From G965276675 sp965276675 (GTDB taxonomy: Bacteria > Acidobacteriota > Terriglobia > Terriglobales > Acidobacteriaceae), in contig OZ255624.1 in the NCBI GenBank assembly GCA_965276675.1, positions 3,596,001 to 3,660,000 on the forward strand: DNA of 64,000 nucleotides, given 5' to 3'. Of the stretch, positions 1 through 9,043 are shown piece after piece. Position numbers and translations under genes: made by a program. Positions within the stretch are counted from its first letter, which is position 1; each line of letters starts with the position of its first letter. The notes beneath the pieces were generated by a model that did no database searches, was not told the origin of the DNA, and saw only the letters and a program-made list of their open reading frames with translations.

Positions 1-330
1 TTTCCCTACCTTCACAATCCGTCCGTCGCGAACTCCGATGTCTCCCTTCACAATGCCCCAATGATCCACGATCAGGGCATTCGTGATTACCAGATCAAGA
101 GCACTCAATTGCGCTTGGCCTTGATTTAGGATTACTTTGCGCAATGCACTGGAGCTCTGGCCCATACCGTCGCGGATCGTCTTTCCACCCCCGAAAACGA
201 TCTCGTCCCCGTAGACAGTAAAATCACGTTCCACTTCCAGAATGAGATTGGTATCAGCCAATCGTACCCGGTCCCCCGTGGTTGGACCGTACAAGTCGAC
301 ATAGGTACGCCGAGGAATGGACTGACTCAT
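1..330 (-). CDS. ureC: Urease alpha subunit (partial, N-terminal 110 residues)
   Basis: This is the N-terminus of the nickel-dependent catalytic urease subunit, which hydrolyses urea to ammonia and carbamate in the cytoplasm. The visible 110 codons contain the family motifs YGPTTGDRVRLADT (residues 14-27), VYGDEIVFGGGKTIRDGMGQS (about 39-59) and the start of the amidohydrolase barrel (ALDLVITNALIVDHWGIVKGDIGV). The metal ligands lie beyond the window edge. The ATG overlaps the TGA of ureB (ATGA), indicating translational coupling. The reading frame is open to position 1, so the gene is truncated only by the window. Confidence 0.97.
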   Translation of the reverse strand, partial: MSQSIPRRTYVDLYGPTTGDRVRLADTNLILEVERDFTVYGDEIVFGGGKTIRDGMGQSSSALRKVILNQGQAQLSALDLVITNALIVDHWGIVKGDIGVRDGRIVKVGK

Positions 331-659
331 GCCTGCCTTCCCCAAAGATCATCCATGAGCTTTCCGTTGACAAGACCACGATGCCCAAAGACTTCGCGTG
401 TACCACCAAATGCGACGAGTTGCACCTGTTTCTCATCTCCAGGCTCGATGCGTATCGCCATACCGGAGGGGATGTCGAGCCGCATCCCGTAAGCTGCATT
501 CCGGTCGAACTCCAGAGCACGGTTCACCTCGAAAAAGTGAAAGTGGCTTCCGACTTGAATTGGCCGATCACCCATATTACGCACCACGAGAAGCGCGGTG
601 CGCCTTTCAACATTGATCTCTATGTTGTCTGCGGATAGCAAATATTCGCCCACTTTCAT
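327..659 (-). CDS. ureB: Urease beta subunit
   Basis: This is the small structural beta subunit of bacterial three-subunit urease, 110 residues, a typical length. Diagnostic stretches are MKVGEYLLSADNIEINVERR, VRNMGDRPIQVGSHFHFFEVN and RNAAYGMRLDIPSGMAIRIEPG, all at their usual positions. It lies 30 bp downstream of ureA and overlaps ureC by 4 bp, so A-B-C form one translational unit. Confidence 0.97.
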   Translation of the reverse strand: MKVGEYLLSADNIEINVERRTALLVVRNMGDRPIQVGSHFHFFEVNRALEFDRNAAYGMRLDIPSGMAIRIEPGDEKQVQLVAFGGTREVFGHRGLVNGKLMDDLWGRQA

Positions 660-689
660 CGCTTTATCTCACTCCCAAGCGGCTTGTGT

Positions 690-992
690 CTACTGAATCG
701 GATCATGCAACGTCACCAGCTTTGTCCCGTCAGGGAATGTTGCCTCCACCTGGACTTCATGGATCATGCCGGCGACCCCATCCATCAAGTCTTCGCGGTG
801 CAAGATGTTGCTTCCCAAGGCCATGATCTCCGTCACCCTCTTGCCATCTCGCGCGGCCTCCAGTACCTCTGCCGTGAGGATAGCCACTGCTTCCGGATAG
901 TTAAGTCTGAGTCCACGGGCCTGGCGCCGACGCGCCACATCCGCGGCGACATAAATCAACAAACGCTCTTGCTCGCGTGGTGTCAGATGCAA
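690..992 (-). CDS. ureA: Urease gamma subunit
   Basis: This is the 100-residue gamma subunit of urease, with the family start MHLTPREQERLLIYVAADVA, the LNYPEAVAILTAEVLEAARDG segment and the IHEVQVEATFPDGTKLVTLHDPI end. It is the first of the three structural genes and follows ureD by 16 bp. Separate gamma and beta genes are the common bacterial arrangement, unlike the fused UreAB of Helicobacter. Confidence 0.97.
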   Translation of the reverse strand: MHLTPREQERLLIYVAADVARRRQARGLRLNYPEAVAILTAEVLEAARDGKRVTEIMALGSNILHREDLMDGVAGMIHEVQVEATFPDGTKLVTLHDPIQ

Positions 993-1008
993 CGGGCCAC
1001 CCCCATAA

Positions 1009-1857
1009 CTAGTAAGTCTTGCGTGGAGCTACCGCAACACCAGCACATAGCTGCCTCTTGGCTACGCTCCACAAAGAGTGGAGCAGACAGGGAATCTTGA
1101 CTGGTGAACTTAGGAGGCCGCGCACCAAAACACCGTAAGCCGGCAGGGTGCTCACTCCCCACATTGAGTCTTGTTTCTCTCCTTCCCGGTCTTGGTCAAA
1201 AATGATCGGCGCCAAATTCTCTTCCAAGCTGGCAATCTCGAATGATGTACTCCCGATCCGCAGGGCGACAAACGTGACCAGATAAGTGTACGAACCAAAA
1301 CGCGACGGCTTAAAGGGTGAGCAGCGCTGCGGTTCAACGAGGAGACGGTCATTCAAAACAGGCCTGCCCAGGGCTGTAATTTCGGTTACGAGCCGCAACC
1401 GCTCGTATTGGAATAACTCACCGGCCGCTGCCCGCCCTGGAGCAACCGTCTCCCAGTAGAACAGGGTGGCACCCTCTTCAAGAGAGAATGCCGTTCGCTG
1501 TAAGACACGAGCTTGTCGGAACGGGATCAGCGCGTCTGGCAGGTACTCGAGAATGGCACCCTGTCCAAGTTGAAACTCAGAAATGAGGGTAGCATCCGGA
1601 GTGTGGGAACGAGGACGATAGATACGCGTCGCTCCCGTGGTTGTAATCTGCGCTTCAGAGCCGCGGCAAAGTTTGACAGACAGCTTTAAAGAATCTCCTC
1701 CAAAGACGCCACCGGATGTGTTGTTCAAATGCACCAGGCTCTCGCCTGTCCCCTGCGTGAAGCCGCGAACCACCTTCCACGGCGGATCCTGCCGCAGGCA
1801 GCGGAAAGCGGTCGCTTCCGCTTTACGAACGAACTCAACAGAAAGCTCTGCGTTCAT
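1009..1857 (-). CDS. ureD: Urease accessory protein UreD
   Basis: This is the UreD/UreH accessory protein, which with UreF and UreG forms the complex that delivers nickel to the urease apoprotein. The family core is visible: FTQGTGESLVHLNNTSGG, GGDSLKLSVKLCRGSEAQITTTGATRIYRPR, LEYLPDALIPFRQA and FYWETVAPGRAA. At 282 residues it has the usual length. It lies 5 bp after ureF and 16 bp before ureA. No strong Shine-Dalgarno is seen, so translation may be coupled to ureF. Confidence 0.93.
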   Translation of the reverse strand: MNAELSVEFVRKAEATAFRCLRQDPPWKVVRGFTQGTGESLVHLNNTSGGVFGGDSLKLSVKLCRGSEAQITTTGATRIYRPRSHTPDATLISEFQLGQGAILEYLPDALIPFRQARVLQRTAFSLEEGATLFYWETVAPGRAAAGELFQYERLRLVTEITALGRPVLNDRLLVEPQRCSPFKPSRFGSYTYLVTFVALRIGSTSFEIASLEENLAPIIFDQDREGEKQDSMWGVSTLPAYGVLVRGLLSSPVKIPCLLHSLWSVAKRQLCAGVAVAPRKTY

Positions 1858-1862
1858 AGTTG

Positions 1863-2549
1863 CTAACTGATGAACAGCCGTGTCGCAAGTTGAGGGTGTC
1901 GCATGGATGCAATTTCAAGCATCGGTTGGAGGCTCCAGAGGTTCTCGAGTCGTACTTTTGCAGCCTCGTCGACTGCCTGCACAATCTTCGGTTTAAGCGC
2001 CCACAACAGTCCCATCGCTGCCGATTGCCCAAAGGGTAACAGGCGTTGGCAGGCAGAAATGGCGCTAAACAAGGTCTGGTGTAAATAAGCAGCTGTGGCC
2101 TGTTTAGGTTCGACTGCGAGAGCACCGCTTACCAGGCCAAAGGCTGTTGCCAAATGTGCATCACCCCGGAGGGAGATCTTCGGATCCTTGATCAGCATAG
2201 ACGCGAGCGCTAAAAACCTCCTTCCAAGCTGCAGGCTTGCTTCTCTGCTCTCGCGTGCGACTTTGAATGACGTAAGTTCCCTATTGAGCTTGGTCCACCC
2301 GTCCTCGCACTTCGCGGAATGAGCCCAAAGACAGAACGCCGCTTCCAGACCACCCACTCCATTAAGCCAGTCGGCAAAAAAAGAGAACAGGTCGGCTTCC
2401 GCGAGCCCAGCTTCCACGGTGAGCGTCTCAATACCAAAACTATGCGCCATCGCCCCGATGGGCAATGCGCTATCTGCGAGGTGCAACAGTTGCAGCCATG
2501 CAAGATTGCTTGCATAAGGTTTCGGATTGTCGACAAACTTAGGTTCCAT
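1863..2549 (-). CDS. ureF: Urease accessory protein UreF
   Basis: This is the UreF accessory protein for nickel-centre assembly. The signature WLQLLHLADSALPIGAMAHSFGIETL lies near the N-terminus, followed by the helical bundle characteristic of the family. I use the ATG at 2549 (228 residues). A TTG six codons upstream (2567) is in frame but adds no family-like sequence. Here ureF precedes ureD and the structural genes, which is not the common order. ureE and ureG are not in the window and could lie beyond the left edge. Confidence 0.92.
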   Translation of the reverse strand: MEPKFVDNPKPYASNLAWLQLLHLADSALPIGAMAHSFGIETLTVEAGLAEADLFSFFADWLNGVGGLEAAFCLWAHSAKCEDGWTKLNRELTSFKVARESREASLQLGRRFLALASMLIKDPKISLRGDAHLATAFGLVSGALAVEPKQATAAYLHQTLFSAISACQRLLPFGQSAAMGLLWALKPKIVQAVDEAAKVRLENLWSLQPMLEIASMRHPQLATRLFIS

Positions 2550-2612
2550 ATCGATGTGAGCTCTCAAGGAAGGCCATCCCTGGGCTTGCGTGTACCTTCC
2601 GCGCGTAATTAA

Positions 2613-3827
2613 CTAGTTGTTTAATAGCTCTTTCATACCCGGCTCCGGAGTGAGAAGGATACCGCATGTCGCAACGGTGATGAGTAGACCCACGACCACA
2701 AAAACAGGAGTAAAGCTTCCCGTAATTTGCGATGTCCAGCCGATAAGCCAGAGAGAGATTGCTCCGCCAACCGCTCCCAAGCTTCCCACCACTCCGGCGA
2801 CGGCTGCCGGCTTTTTCGGACTCAGCTCTTCTACCGTCGAAAGATAATTCGCATTCCAAGCGGCCATTCCTAACGTTGTTCCAAAGAGCAATACCATCAG
2901 CATGACATCAGATTTGGAGAAGGGCGTGGCAATGACTGCTACAGCCATAAGACAAGCGGCGAGAGCTAAGCTCCACCGCCGGACAAAGAGGACAGACTGC
3001 GACCGCGAAAATCGCATCGCAGTAAAGCCACTCATGAAATAACCGCAATCGAGACCTAAATAAGGGATAAGAACGACTCCGCCAAATTTCAAGTTGAAAG
3101 CAAAGTGCCTATCTTCAACTAGGAAAGTAGGAAGCCAGTTCATCAAAAAATATAAACAAGTATTACCGCAAAAGGAAGCCAGCATGAGACCCCAAAAGCG
3201 CGGTGTACGCAAGATGGTAGGCCATGCAGAGGGAGTTCTCTCGAAAGCATGCTGGAGGCGATTCTCGGTGGGCGGCCGGAACCACAGAAGCCAAGCAATG
3301 ATCCAGAAAAGAGACATCCCGCCCACGACCAGGAAACCTAACCTCCAGCCCTGTTTCAGCGTTAGCCACACCATGAGAGGTTGGATGATCACCAGGCCAA
3401 GACTGCCACCGGCCATATAAAAGGAGTTCGCCAGTGTCTTCTCGTCCGCAGCCATAAACATTGAAATAAGGCGAGCAGTCGCGGGCCATAACCCGGCCTC
3501 ACCCAGCCCGAGCAATAGACGACAAGCGAAAAGCTCGGGAAAGCTTCGGGAAAGCGCGGTGAGCATAGTTGCGCCGGACCACCAGATGACGATTGCGGCG
3601 AAGGCCCAGCGGATGGAAATCCGGTCAATAACTTCACCAACAAAAGCTACGGAGACAGCATAGCTGACATAAAAGGCAGAAAAAAGAAGACCTAACTGCT
3701 GGTTGTCTAAGCTGAATTCCTTCTGAATAATGGGACTTGTGATACTAAGCGTCTGCCGGTCCATATAGTTCAGGACGGTGGCGAAGAAAAGGAAGGCGAG
3801 GGTTTTCTGGTGACGCCTCCATGTCAT
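2613..3827 (-). CDS. MFS transporter, anion:cation symporter-like
   Basis: This is a 404-residue major facilitator inner-membrane carrier with about twelve membrane segments. The N-terminus (FLFFATVLNYMDRQTLS) and the segment after TM2-3 (RLLLGLGEAGLWPATARLIS) resemble the ACS family that carries hexuronates, tartrate and other organic anions. The substrate cannot be read from sequence. Its ATG overlaps the stop of the GntR gene (ATGA), and ureF begins 45 bp downstream. It may import an amino-acid-like or carboxylated nitrogen compound used by this operon. Confidence 0.88.
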   Translation of the reverse strand: MTWRRHQKTLAFLFFATVLNYMDRQTLSITSPIIQKEFSLDNQQLGLLFSAFYVSYAVSVAFVGEVIDRISIRWAFAAIVIWWSGATMLTALSRSFPELFACRLLLGLGEAGLWPATARLISMFMAADEKTLANSFYMAGGSLGLVIIQPLMVWLTLKQGWRLGFLVVGGMSLFWIIAWLLWFRPPTENRLQHAFERTPSAWPTILRTPRFWGLMLASFCGNTCLYFLMNWLPTFLVEDRHFAFNLKFGGVVLIPYLGLDCGYFMSGFTAMRFSRSQSVLFVRRWSLALAACLMAVAVIATPFSKSDVMLMVLLFGTTLGMAAWNANYLSTVEELSPKKPAAVAGVVGSLGAVGGAISLWLIGWTSQITGSFTPVFVVVGLLITVATCGILLTPEPGMKELLNN

Positions 3828-4561
3828 GCACTCTCTCCGTGATGCCGAGATGCTCGGCTGGCCTTGTTTTCATCAGCTCGTTGTAACTTGTGGTGCTCGA
3901 AGTCACGCAAAGTTTGCTCCTTTGCCATTAGGATATGTTCTCCCAAGGCGCGAGCGGCGGCCTCACTGTCTTCGCGCGCGAGGGCGCGCATGATTTCGCG
4001 ATGGCGGAAGTTGAAGCCACGATGGGCCGGCGTCTTCGCACCCAAATTGCGGAAGAAAGCGACAGAATCGTTAATATTAAGCATCATCTGCTTGAGGCGT
4101 TCGTTTCCGCAGTTTTCAAGGATGACCCGGTGCATTTCCCGATCGAAATCCAGCGCGATGCGAATGTTCCCGCGGAGCAGCCCCTCTTCGGCGCCCTCAT
4201 GGAGAAGTTGCAAGTGTTGGAGCTGGGCAGAAGGGATGCGGTCGGCGCTCTTCCGCGCGGCAAGGGATTCCAATTCGATCCTCAAATCGAAGATCTCGAT
4301 GATGTCTTGTTCCGTAGGATTGCGGACCCTGGTCTTGCTACGTGGTACTACTTCTACCAGACCGTCACGGATCAAGGCGCGGATCGCCTCGCGGATTGGC
4401 GTGCGGCTAACGCCGAGTTGTTCTGCCAATATCTCGTCGCGAATACGAGAACCCACTGGCATCTCGTGATTCAAAATTCTCTCCTTGATCGACTTGTAGA
4501 CCGTGTCGGTGAGGCTGGCATAAGATATGGGTGTAATCTGAAGTACGTTTTTAGCGGTCAT
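3824..4561 (-). CDS. GntR-family regulator, FCD (FadR) subfamily
   Basis: This is a 245-residue repressor-type regulator. The N-terminal winged helix (about residues 15-80) has the GntR pattern YKSIKERILNHEMPVGSRIRDEILAEQLGVSRTPIREAIRAL, and the C-terminal all-helical FCD ligand domain (about 90-220) has DLRIELESLAARKSA and the DFDREMHRVILENCGN stretch, which includes the usual metal-ligand Asp and His. It is embedded in the operon, overlapping Gfo/Idh by one base (TAATG) and the MFS gene by four. It probably responds to a carboxylate or amino-acid intermediate of the pathway and controls this transcription unit. Confidence 0.92.
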   Translation of the reverse strand: MTAKNVLQITPISYASLTDTVYKSIKERILNHEMPVGSRIRDEILAEQLGVSRTPIREAIRALIRDGLVEVVPRSKTRVRNPTEQDIIEIFDLRIELESLAARKSADRIPSAQLQHLQLLHEGAEEGLLRGNIRIALDFDREMHRVILENCGNERLKQMMLNINDSVAFFRNLGAKTPAHRGFNFRHREIMRALAREDSEAAARALGEHILMAKEQTLRDFEHHKLQRADENKASRASRHHGESA

Positions 4562-5652
4562 TATCGGGCCATGGTACTCATTCGATTTTCGATTGGTGCG
4601 GCATATGGATAGCCGGTGAGAAAAACTTCTTTCCCTGTTCGTGAAGACTCATAGATCGCCATGTTGATCGCCAAAGAGAACCGGGCCTCGTCTCCGCTCA
4701 GAATAGGTTGACGATCTTCTAGAATCGCATTCACCATATCCTGAAGCTGGATGCGGTGCCGGGTCTGGGGGTAAGCCCAGGGGTCGTCAATATCTCCCAG
4801 TTGAAGATTGCCGGACACCGGAAGCGGTGGGTCGTAACCCTTCACATCCCAAAACATAATTTGGTCGTACTGTGCGTTTGCGACAATCGTTCCATTTTCC
4901 CCGTGTAACTGCAAGTTAGATTTCAAGGCCGAACGGACTGAACTGGTACTTTCAAGCACCCCGATGGCGCCGTTTTCAAACTGTAGTAATGCTGTGGCTG
5001 TGTCTTCCACTTCGATGTCGTGAACCATTGTCCTTACCTTTCCGACTACGGACCGGACCGGACCGACCAAGTACTGGAGCAAGTCCACGATGTGAATTGA
5101 TTGCGTCATCAAGCACCCACCACCCTCGAGTTCCAGCGTCCCACGCCATGAGGCGGAGTTGTAATAGGCGCTAGTCCGGCTCGACTTATCAAAAGCGTCT
5201 GCCAGGAAGATGCGGCCCATAGCGCCGCTCTCTACCACCCTCTTTAAGTGTCTTGCGACCGCTCCGAAGCGCATCTGAAAAATCACGCCCAGTTTGGTGT
5301 TGTTCTTTCGGCATTCACGAAGAATCTCGTCGGCTCGCTCGAGATTGACATCGAGCGGCTTTTCGATAATCAAATGCTTGCCAGCCTTGGAAGCATAAAG
5401 GGCAACTTCCCGGTGCAGACCAGTAGGCACCAGTACGACGACCACATCCACGTTGGGAGAATCGATGAGGGCACGATAGTCTGTGAATCTTTGCTTAACG
5501 CCAAATTCGTCGGCAAAGCTGTTCAAGTTCGTCTCGTTCCGTGAGCACACCGCTACCAACTCAGCACCCTTGACAAAGGGAACCTCTCGAGCGTGGATGA
5601 GGCCTGCCATGCCCGTTCCAACTAGTCCGAAGCCAATTTTTTCAGCCGTCAT
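4561..5652 (-). CDS. Gfo/Idh/MocA-family NAD(P)-dependent oxidoreductase
   Basis: This is a 363-residue cytoplasmic dehydrogenase. The N-terminal Rossmann fold has GLVGTGMAGLIHAREV (residues 9-24), the NAD(P) and catalytic motif HLIIEKPLDV lies near residue 95, and the C-terminal alpha/beta domain has the family segment WRGTLELEGGGCLMTQSIHIVDLLQYLVGP with a conserved His. Members act on sugars, inositols, opines or imines, and the substrate here is unknown. A GAGGA ribosome site lies 6 bp before the ATG, 18 bp after the aldehyde dehydrogenase stop. Confidence 0.88.
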   Translation of the reverse strand: MTAEKIGFGLVGTGMAGLIHAREVPFVKGAELVAVCSRNETNLNSFADEFGVKQRFTDYRALIDSPNVDVVVVLVPTGLHREVALYASKAGKHLIIEKPLDVNLERADEILRECRKNNTKLGVIFQMRFGAVARHLKRVVESGAMGRIFLADAFDKSSRTSAYYNSASWRGTLELEGGGCLMTQSIHIVDLLQYLVGPVRSVVGKVRTMVHDIEVEDTATALLQFENGAIGVLESTSSVRSALKSNLQLHGENGTIVANAQYDQIMFWDVKGYDPPLPVSGNLQLGDIDDPWAYPQTRHRIQLQDMVNAILEDRQPILSGDEARFSLAINMAIYESSRTGKEVFLTGYPYAAPIENRMSTMAR

Positions 5653-5670
5653 AGTCTGTCCTCACTGCTT

Positions 5671-7227
5671 TCAGAGCAGTTTGTCTCCTATGGATTTTCC
5701 TTGTAAAAACTGCAGCAGATAATCGGGGCCTCCAGCCTTTGAATCGGTGCCGGACATGTTAAAGCCCCCGAAGGGATGCACACCCATGAATGCGCCTGTC
5801 GATTTTCGATTAAAGTACAGATTGCCGGTATGAAACTCTGACCGAGCCCGTTCAAGCTTCGTTCGGTTCCGACTAAAGACCGATCCTGTTAGACCAAATT
5901 CTGTGCCGTTGGCTATCTTCAGGGCCTCGTCGAAGTCCTTAGCAGGAATACACGTGAGGACGGGACCGAAGATTTCCTCCTGGGCGATTGTGGCCTGGGG
6001 ACTCACTCGGCCGAAAATTGTGGGTGGAATGAAATAACCCTTGGATTGAATTGCGTGGCCGCCCAGCAACAATTCGCCCTCTTCTTTTCCGATTTCAATA
6101 TACCTGCAAATGGTCTTATGGGCGCCCTCATCGATCACCGGTCCTAGCTGGTGCTCGGGTAGGACCGTGTCCCCAACGCGAAGGCGCGCAGCCCTTTCAA
6201 CTACTCGATGGACGAAGTCGTCGTAGACCGAGGAATCAATGATCGCTCTTGAGCCGGCTGAACACTTCTGACCTTGGAAGCTGAATGCAGACACAACCAT
6301 AGCTTCTGCCGCGAGTTCGAGGTTCGCCTCTGCATCCACTATGACAGCGTTCTTGCCGCCCATCTCCAGCGTCGTTCGCTTGAGCCAGATCTGTCCAGGT
6401 TGTATCTTGGCGGCGCGCTCGAAGATCCTTATTCCTACCTCTTTCGACCCGGTAAAGGCAATGAATCGAGTGCGCGGGTGGTCCACCAGCGCGTCACCGA
6501 CGGGACCACCGGCTCCCGTGACAAAGTTCATAACGCCTGGAGGCAGTCCAATGTCTTCAAAGATGCGGAAGTATTGGTACACCGAGGTTGGCGAAGTACT
6601 GGCTGGTTTTATGACAACCGTGTTTCCCGCGACGACCGCCGCAGCGGCCATCCCGAAGGTGAGAGCCATGGGAAAATTCCAAGGAGAAATGATCGCGCCC
6701 GCCCCTAGAGGAATATAAAAGAAGTCCGTCGCTTCCTCAGGAAGCTTTGCTAACTCCCCGGTTTGCGAACCAGCAACCCGAATTGCTTGAAGAGCATAGA
6801 ATTCCATCAGGTCAGCACATTCCGCTACTTCGCCGTCTGCTTCATCCCAGCTCTTGCCTACTTCATACACCATCCAGGAACAGAGCTCGAACCTACGAAC
6901 ACGAACCTCTGCAGCTGCGGCAAGCAAGAAACGGGCTCTTTGCTCGGCGGACACCTTGCTCCAGGAGGGAAAAGCGCGGTTGGCAGCTTCGAGGGCATCC
7001 ACGGCCTCGGCTGCACCTGCCGAAGGAAAGTTTCCGACAATCCTTCCTGGGTCTGCGGGACTAGTAGATGAAAACCTAGTATTGGAGAAGCTCCTCCGGC
7101 CACCGATGACGATAGGATAATCGGCGCCAAGTTGGCAACCGACGGATTCAAGCGATTTCGCGAATTTCTTCTGGTTTGCTTCTAGATTGAAATCTGTGAG
7201 GGCTTCGTTCCTGAACTTGGGTCGCAA
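5671..7227 (-). CDS. rocA: L-glutamate gamma-semialdehyde (P5C) dehydrogenase
   Basis: This is a 518-residue aldehyde dehydrogenase of the RocA/PruA type, oxidising L-glutamate 5-semialdehyde to glutamate with NAD. P5CDH-specific marks are the start (KFRNEALTDF) and the C-terminal signature HPFGGFNMSGTDSKAGGPDYL. General ALDH elements are IISPWNFP, the NAD-binding FTGSKEVG, the glutamate in LEMGGKNAVIVD and the catalytic cysteine in FSFQGQKCSAGSR. The start is TTG with a GAGGAAG site upstream. No proline dehydrogenase is in the window, so P5C would come from ornithine or arginine breakdown or from a proline dehydrogenase elsewhere. The symbol is by similarity. Confidence 0.9.
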   Translation of the reverse strand: MRPKFRNEALTDFNLEANQKKFAKSLESVGCQLGADYPIVIGGRRSFSNTRFSSTSPADPGRIVGNFPSAGAAEAVDALEAANRAFPSWSKVSAEQRARFLLAAAAEVRVRRFELCSWMVYEVGKSWDEADGEVAECADLMEFYALQAIRVAGSQTGELAKLPEEATDFFYIPLGAGAIISPWNFPMALTFGMAAAAVVAGNTVVIKPASTSPTSVYQYFRIFEDIGLPPGVMNFVTGAGGPVGDALVDHPRTRFIAFTGSKEVGIRIFERAAKIQPGQIWLKRTTLEMGGKNAVIVDAEANLELAAEAMVVSAFSFQGQKCSAGSRAIIDSSVYDDFVHRVVERAARLRVGDTVLPEHQLGPVIDEGAHKTICRYIEIGKEEGELLLGGHAIQSKGYFIPPTIFGRVSPQATIAQEEIFGPVLTCIPAKDFDEALKIANGTEFGLTGSVFSRNRTKLERARSEFHTGNLYFNRKSTGAFMGVHPFGGFNMSGTDSKAGGPDYLLQFLQGKSIGDKLL

Positions 7228-7267
7228 AAGGTACTTCCTCTCTTATAAAATTTGATTCCAGACCTTC

Positions 7268-9043
7268 TTATCTTGCCGCGATGCTGTTCATCAATCCTTC
7301 CCTCATAAGTGCGGGCGGCATACTTCCAACCTTAAGAAGCCGTTCGTGGAAGTCGGAGAGCGTAAAATCCACGCCACGGCGTTGCCGAAACTCCTCTCGC
7401 ATTTTGATGATTTCTGAGTAGCCCATGAAGTAACCAATACGATACCCTGGTTGCTCGGCCGAACCGTCTACTTCAAGCTGGGCGGCCCAACGCTGAAAAC
7501 CTACCTTGTCCGCAAGAAGCGACACTCCTTCTTCATAAGTCATTTTTCCGGTATGGATTCCAACGTCCCAGATCACGCGAGCCACTCTCCAGAGCCGCAG
7601 CTGCAGCTGACGTAGGTGAATACGCTCATTGGGGAAAAAGCCAGTTTCTTGCATAAGAGTTTCGTTATAGAGTCCCCATCCCTCAGCGAAGATTGAAATA
7701 TCGAAATCCCGCCGCAGTTTATCCGCATTGTGTAACTGATATAAAAATTGCACATGGTGTCCGGCATACGTCTCATGCGGTGCGGTGTCAATAATCACAC
7801 CCCAATCATGCTCCAACATGTACTGGCGCTTCGTAGTCTCGTCCCAACTCGAATCAAACGTATTGATCTGCCACTGGCCTACCAGGACCCCTTCCGCATC
7901 TGGACCCCGAGCCGGCGAGAAGTTCCCGTAGTAGGACGTCTTGCGCAAATATTCTTCGCGCGGCACGACATCTACCCTCTCCTTCCAAGGAATAGGGACC
8001 AGGGATTTCTCAAGAATGTGAGCTCTGGCCTTGTTCACCCAGAGCTGATGGACTTCAATCATTTTCAGCGGATCCGGTCCTTCCTCTTTGATTTGACTGG
8101 CTAGTTCTTGCCAAGTCTTCTTGGAATCGATCGCACGAGCGACCCGCTCCAACTGCTGAACGGTGAGGTGGAATTGCTGCCAGCCGAACTCGTAGAGGCT
8201 GTCGGAGTCATAGCCGAGCAGATACTGACCCTTCAACATTGAATCGTAAGTTGCCTTACCGATCGCAAAGTCTCCTCTAGGCAGCTTAGCCAGATCATTC
8301 TCCAGAAAGGCACGATACGCGGAAAGCGCTTGGATTGCAGAGGAGTTGGCCGCCAGAAGCTGCACTTTTTCGGCAGAAAGCTCCTCTGCAAAGGCGGCCA
8401 CGTCGTTGCGAAAGAGTGACATGGCGTTGTCCGCCATAAAGATGCCCAACTCGCGAAATCGCGGCACGCAAATTGATAGGTTGCGCTTGCCATCTTCCAA
8501 TTGGCCAGGAATCCCTTTCAGGATGCGTAGTGTCTCCTGGGCCTTTTTGTCTTTGGATGCGGATCGTCCTAGCGCACGAGACAAACCACGGAACTGCATA
8601 TATACACGTGGGTCCTTCTTCCACGGAACAATCTTGTCCTCGGAGATTTCGCGACCAACAAGAATACTCTCGGCAAACCGGTAGTTGATCTGCTCATTTG
8701 GCCCGAGTTGCTGAAAGTCAATGGATCGTACACCGGCGAGAGAATTGCGAGTGCTGGCAGAGCGTGCGGCAAACGCAGCGGCGCTCAAGTCCGCCGCTTC
8801 TTCTCGTTGAGGATGTGCGGTGAACTCGGCGAGAAACGCAGTCAATGCCTGTGAAGCTGGATTGGGCTTCGCGCCGCTGCCAGCCTTCAGCAAGGCTGCG
8901 GTCGAGCCTGGAATGAGCTGTCTGGCCGATGCTGCAGTACCTATGGCAAGCCCGTTGCGCAAGAAACTCCTTCGCGTGCTGGAGACTGGATCTGGTCCTT
9001 GCGTCTTCATCTCGGCTGGTAATCCTTTTTTCTCTTTCGTCAT
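7268..9043 (-). CDS. Tat-exported DUF885 family hydrolase/peptidase
   Basis: This is a 591-residue exported protein of the DUF885 family. The start is taken at the ATG whose first base is 9043 because it forms an ATGA overlap with the upstream peptidase stop. The longer frame to 9094 would run 55 bp into that gene. A twin-arginine signal is seen (STRRSFLRNG, about residues 24-33). The family's putative zinc motif appears as HETYAGHHVQFLYQ rather than the usual HEAYPGHH, followed by FAEGWGLYNETLM. DUF885 proteins are thought to be metal-dependent carboxypeptidase-like enzymes. Pairing with an M24 peptidase suggests periplasmic peptide trimming. Confidence 0.85.
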   Translation of the reverse strand: MTKEKKGLPAEMKTQGPDPVSSTRRSFLRNGLAIGTAASARQLIPGSTAALLKAGSGAKPNPASQALTAFLAEFTAHPQREEAADLSAAAFAARSASTRNSLAGVRSIDFQQLGPNEQINYRFAESILVGREISEDKIVPWKKDPRVYMQFRGLSRALGRSASKDKKAQETLRILKGIPGQLEDGKRNLSICVPRFRELGIFMADNAMSLFRNDVAAFAEELSAEKVQLLAANSSAIQALSAYRAFLENDLAKLPRGDFAIGKATYDSMLKGQYLLGYDSDSLYEFGWQQFHLTVQQLERVARAIDSKKTWQELASQIKEEGPDPLKMIEVHQLWVNKARAHILEKSLVPIPWKERVDVVPREEYLRKTSYYGNFSPARGPDAEGVLVGQWQINTFDSSWDETTKRQYMLEHDWGVIIDTAPHETYAGHHVQFLYQLHNADKLRRDFDISIFAEGWGLYNETLMQETGFFPNERIHLRQLQLRLWRVARVIWDVGIHTGKMTYEEGVSLLADKVGFQRWAAQLEVDGSAEQPGYRIGYFMGYSEIIKMREEFRQRRGVDFTLSDFHERLLKVGSMPPALMREGLMNSIAAR

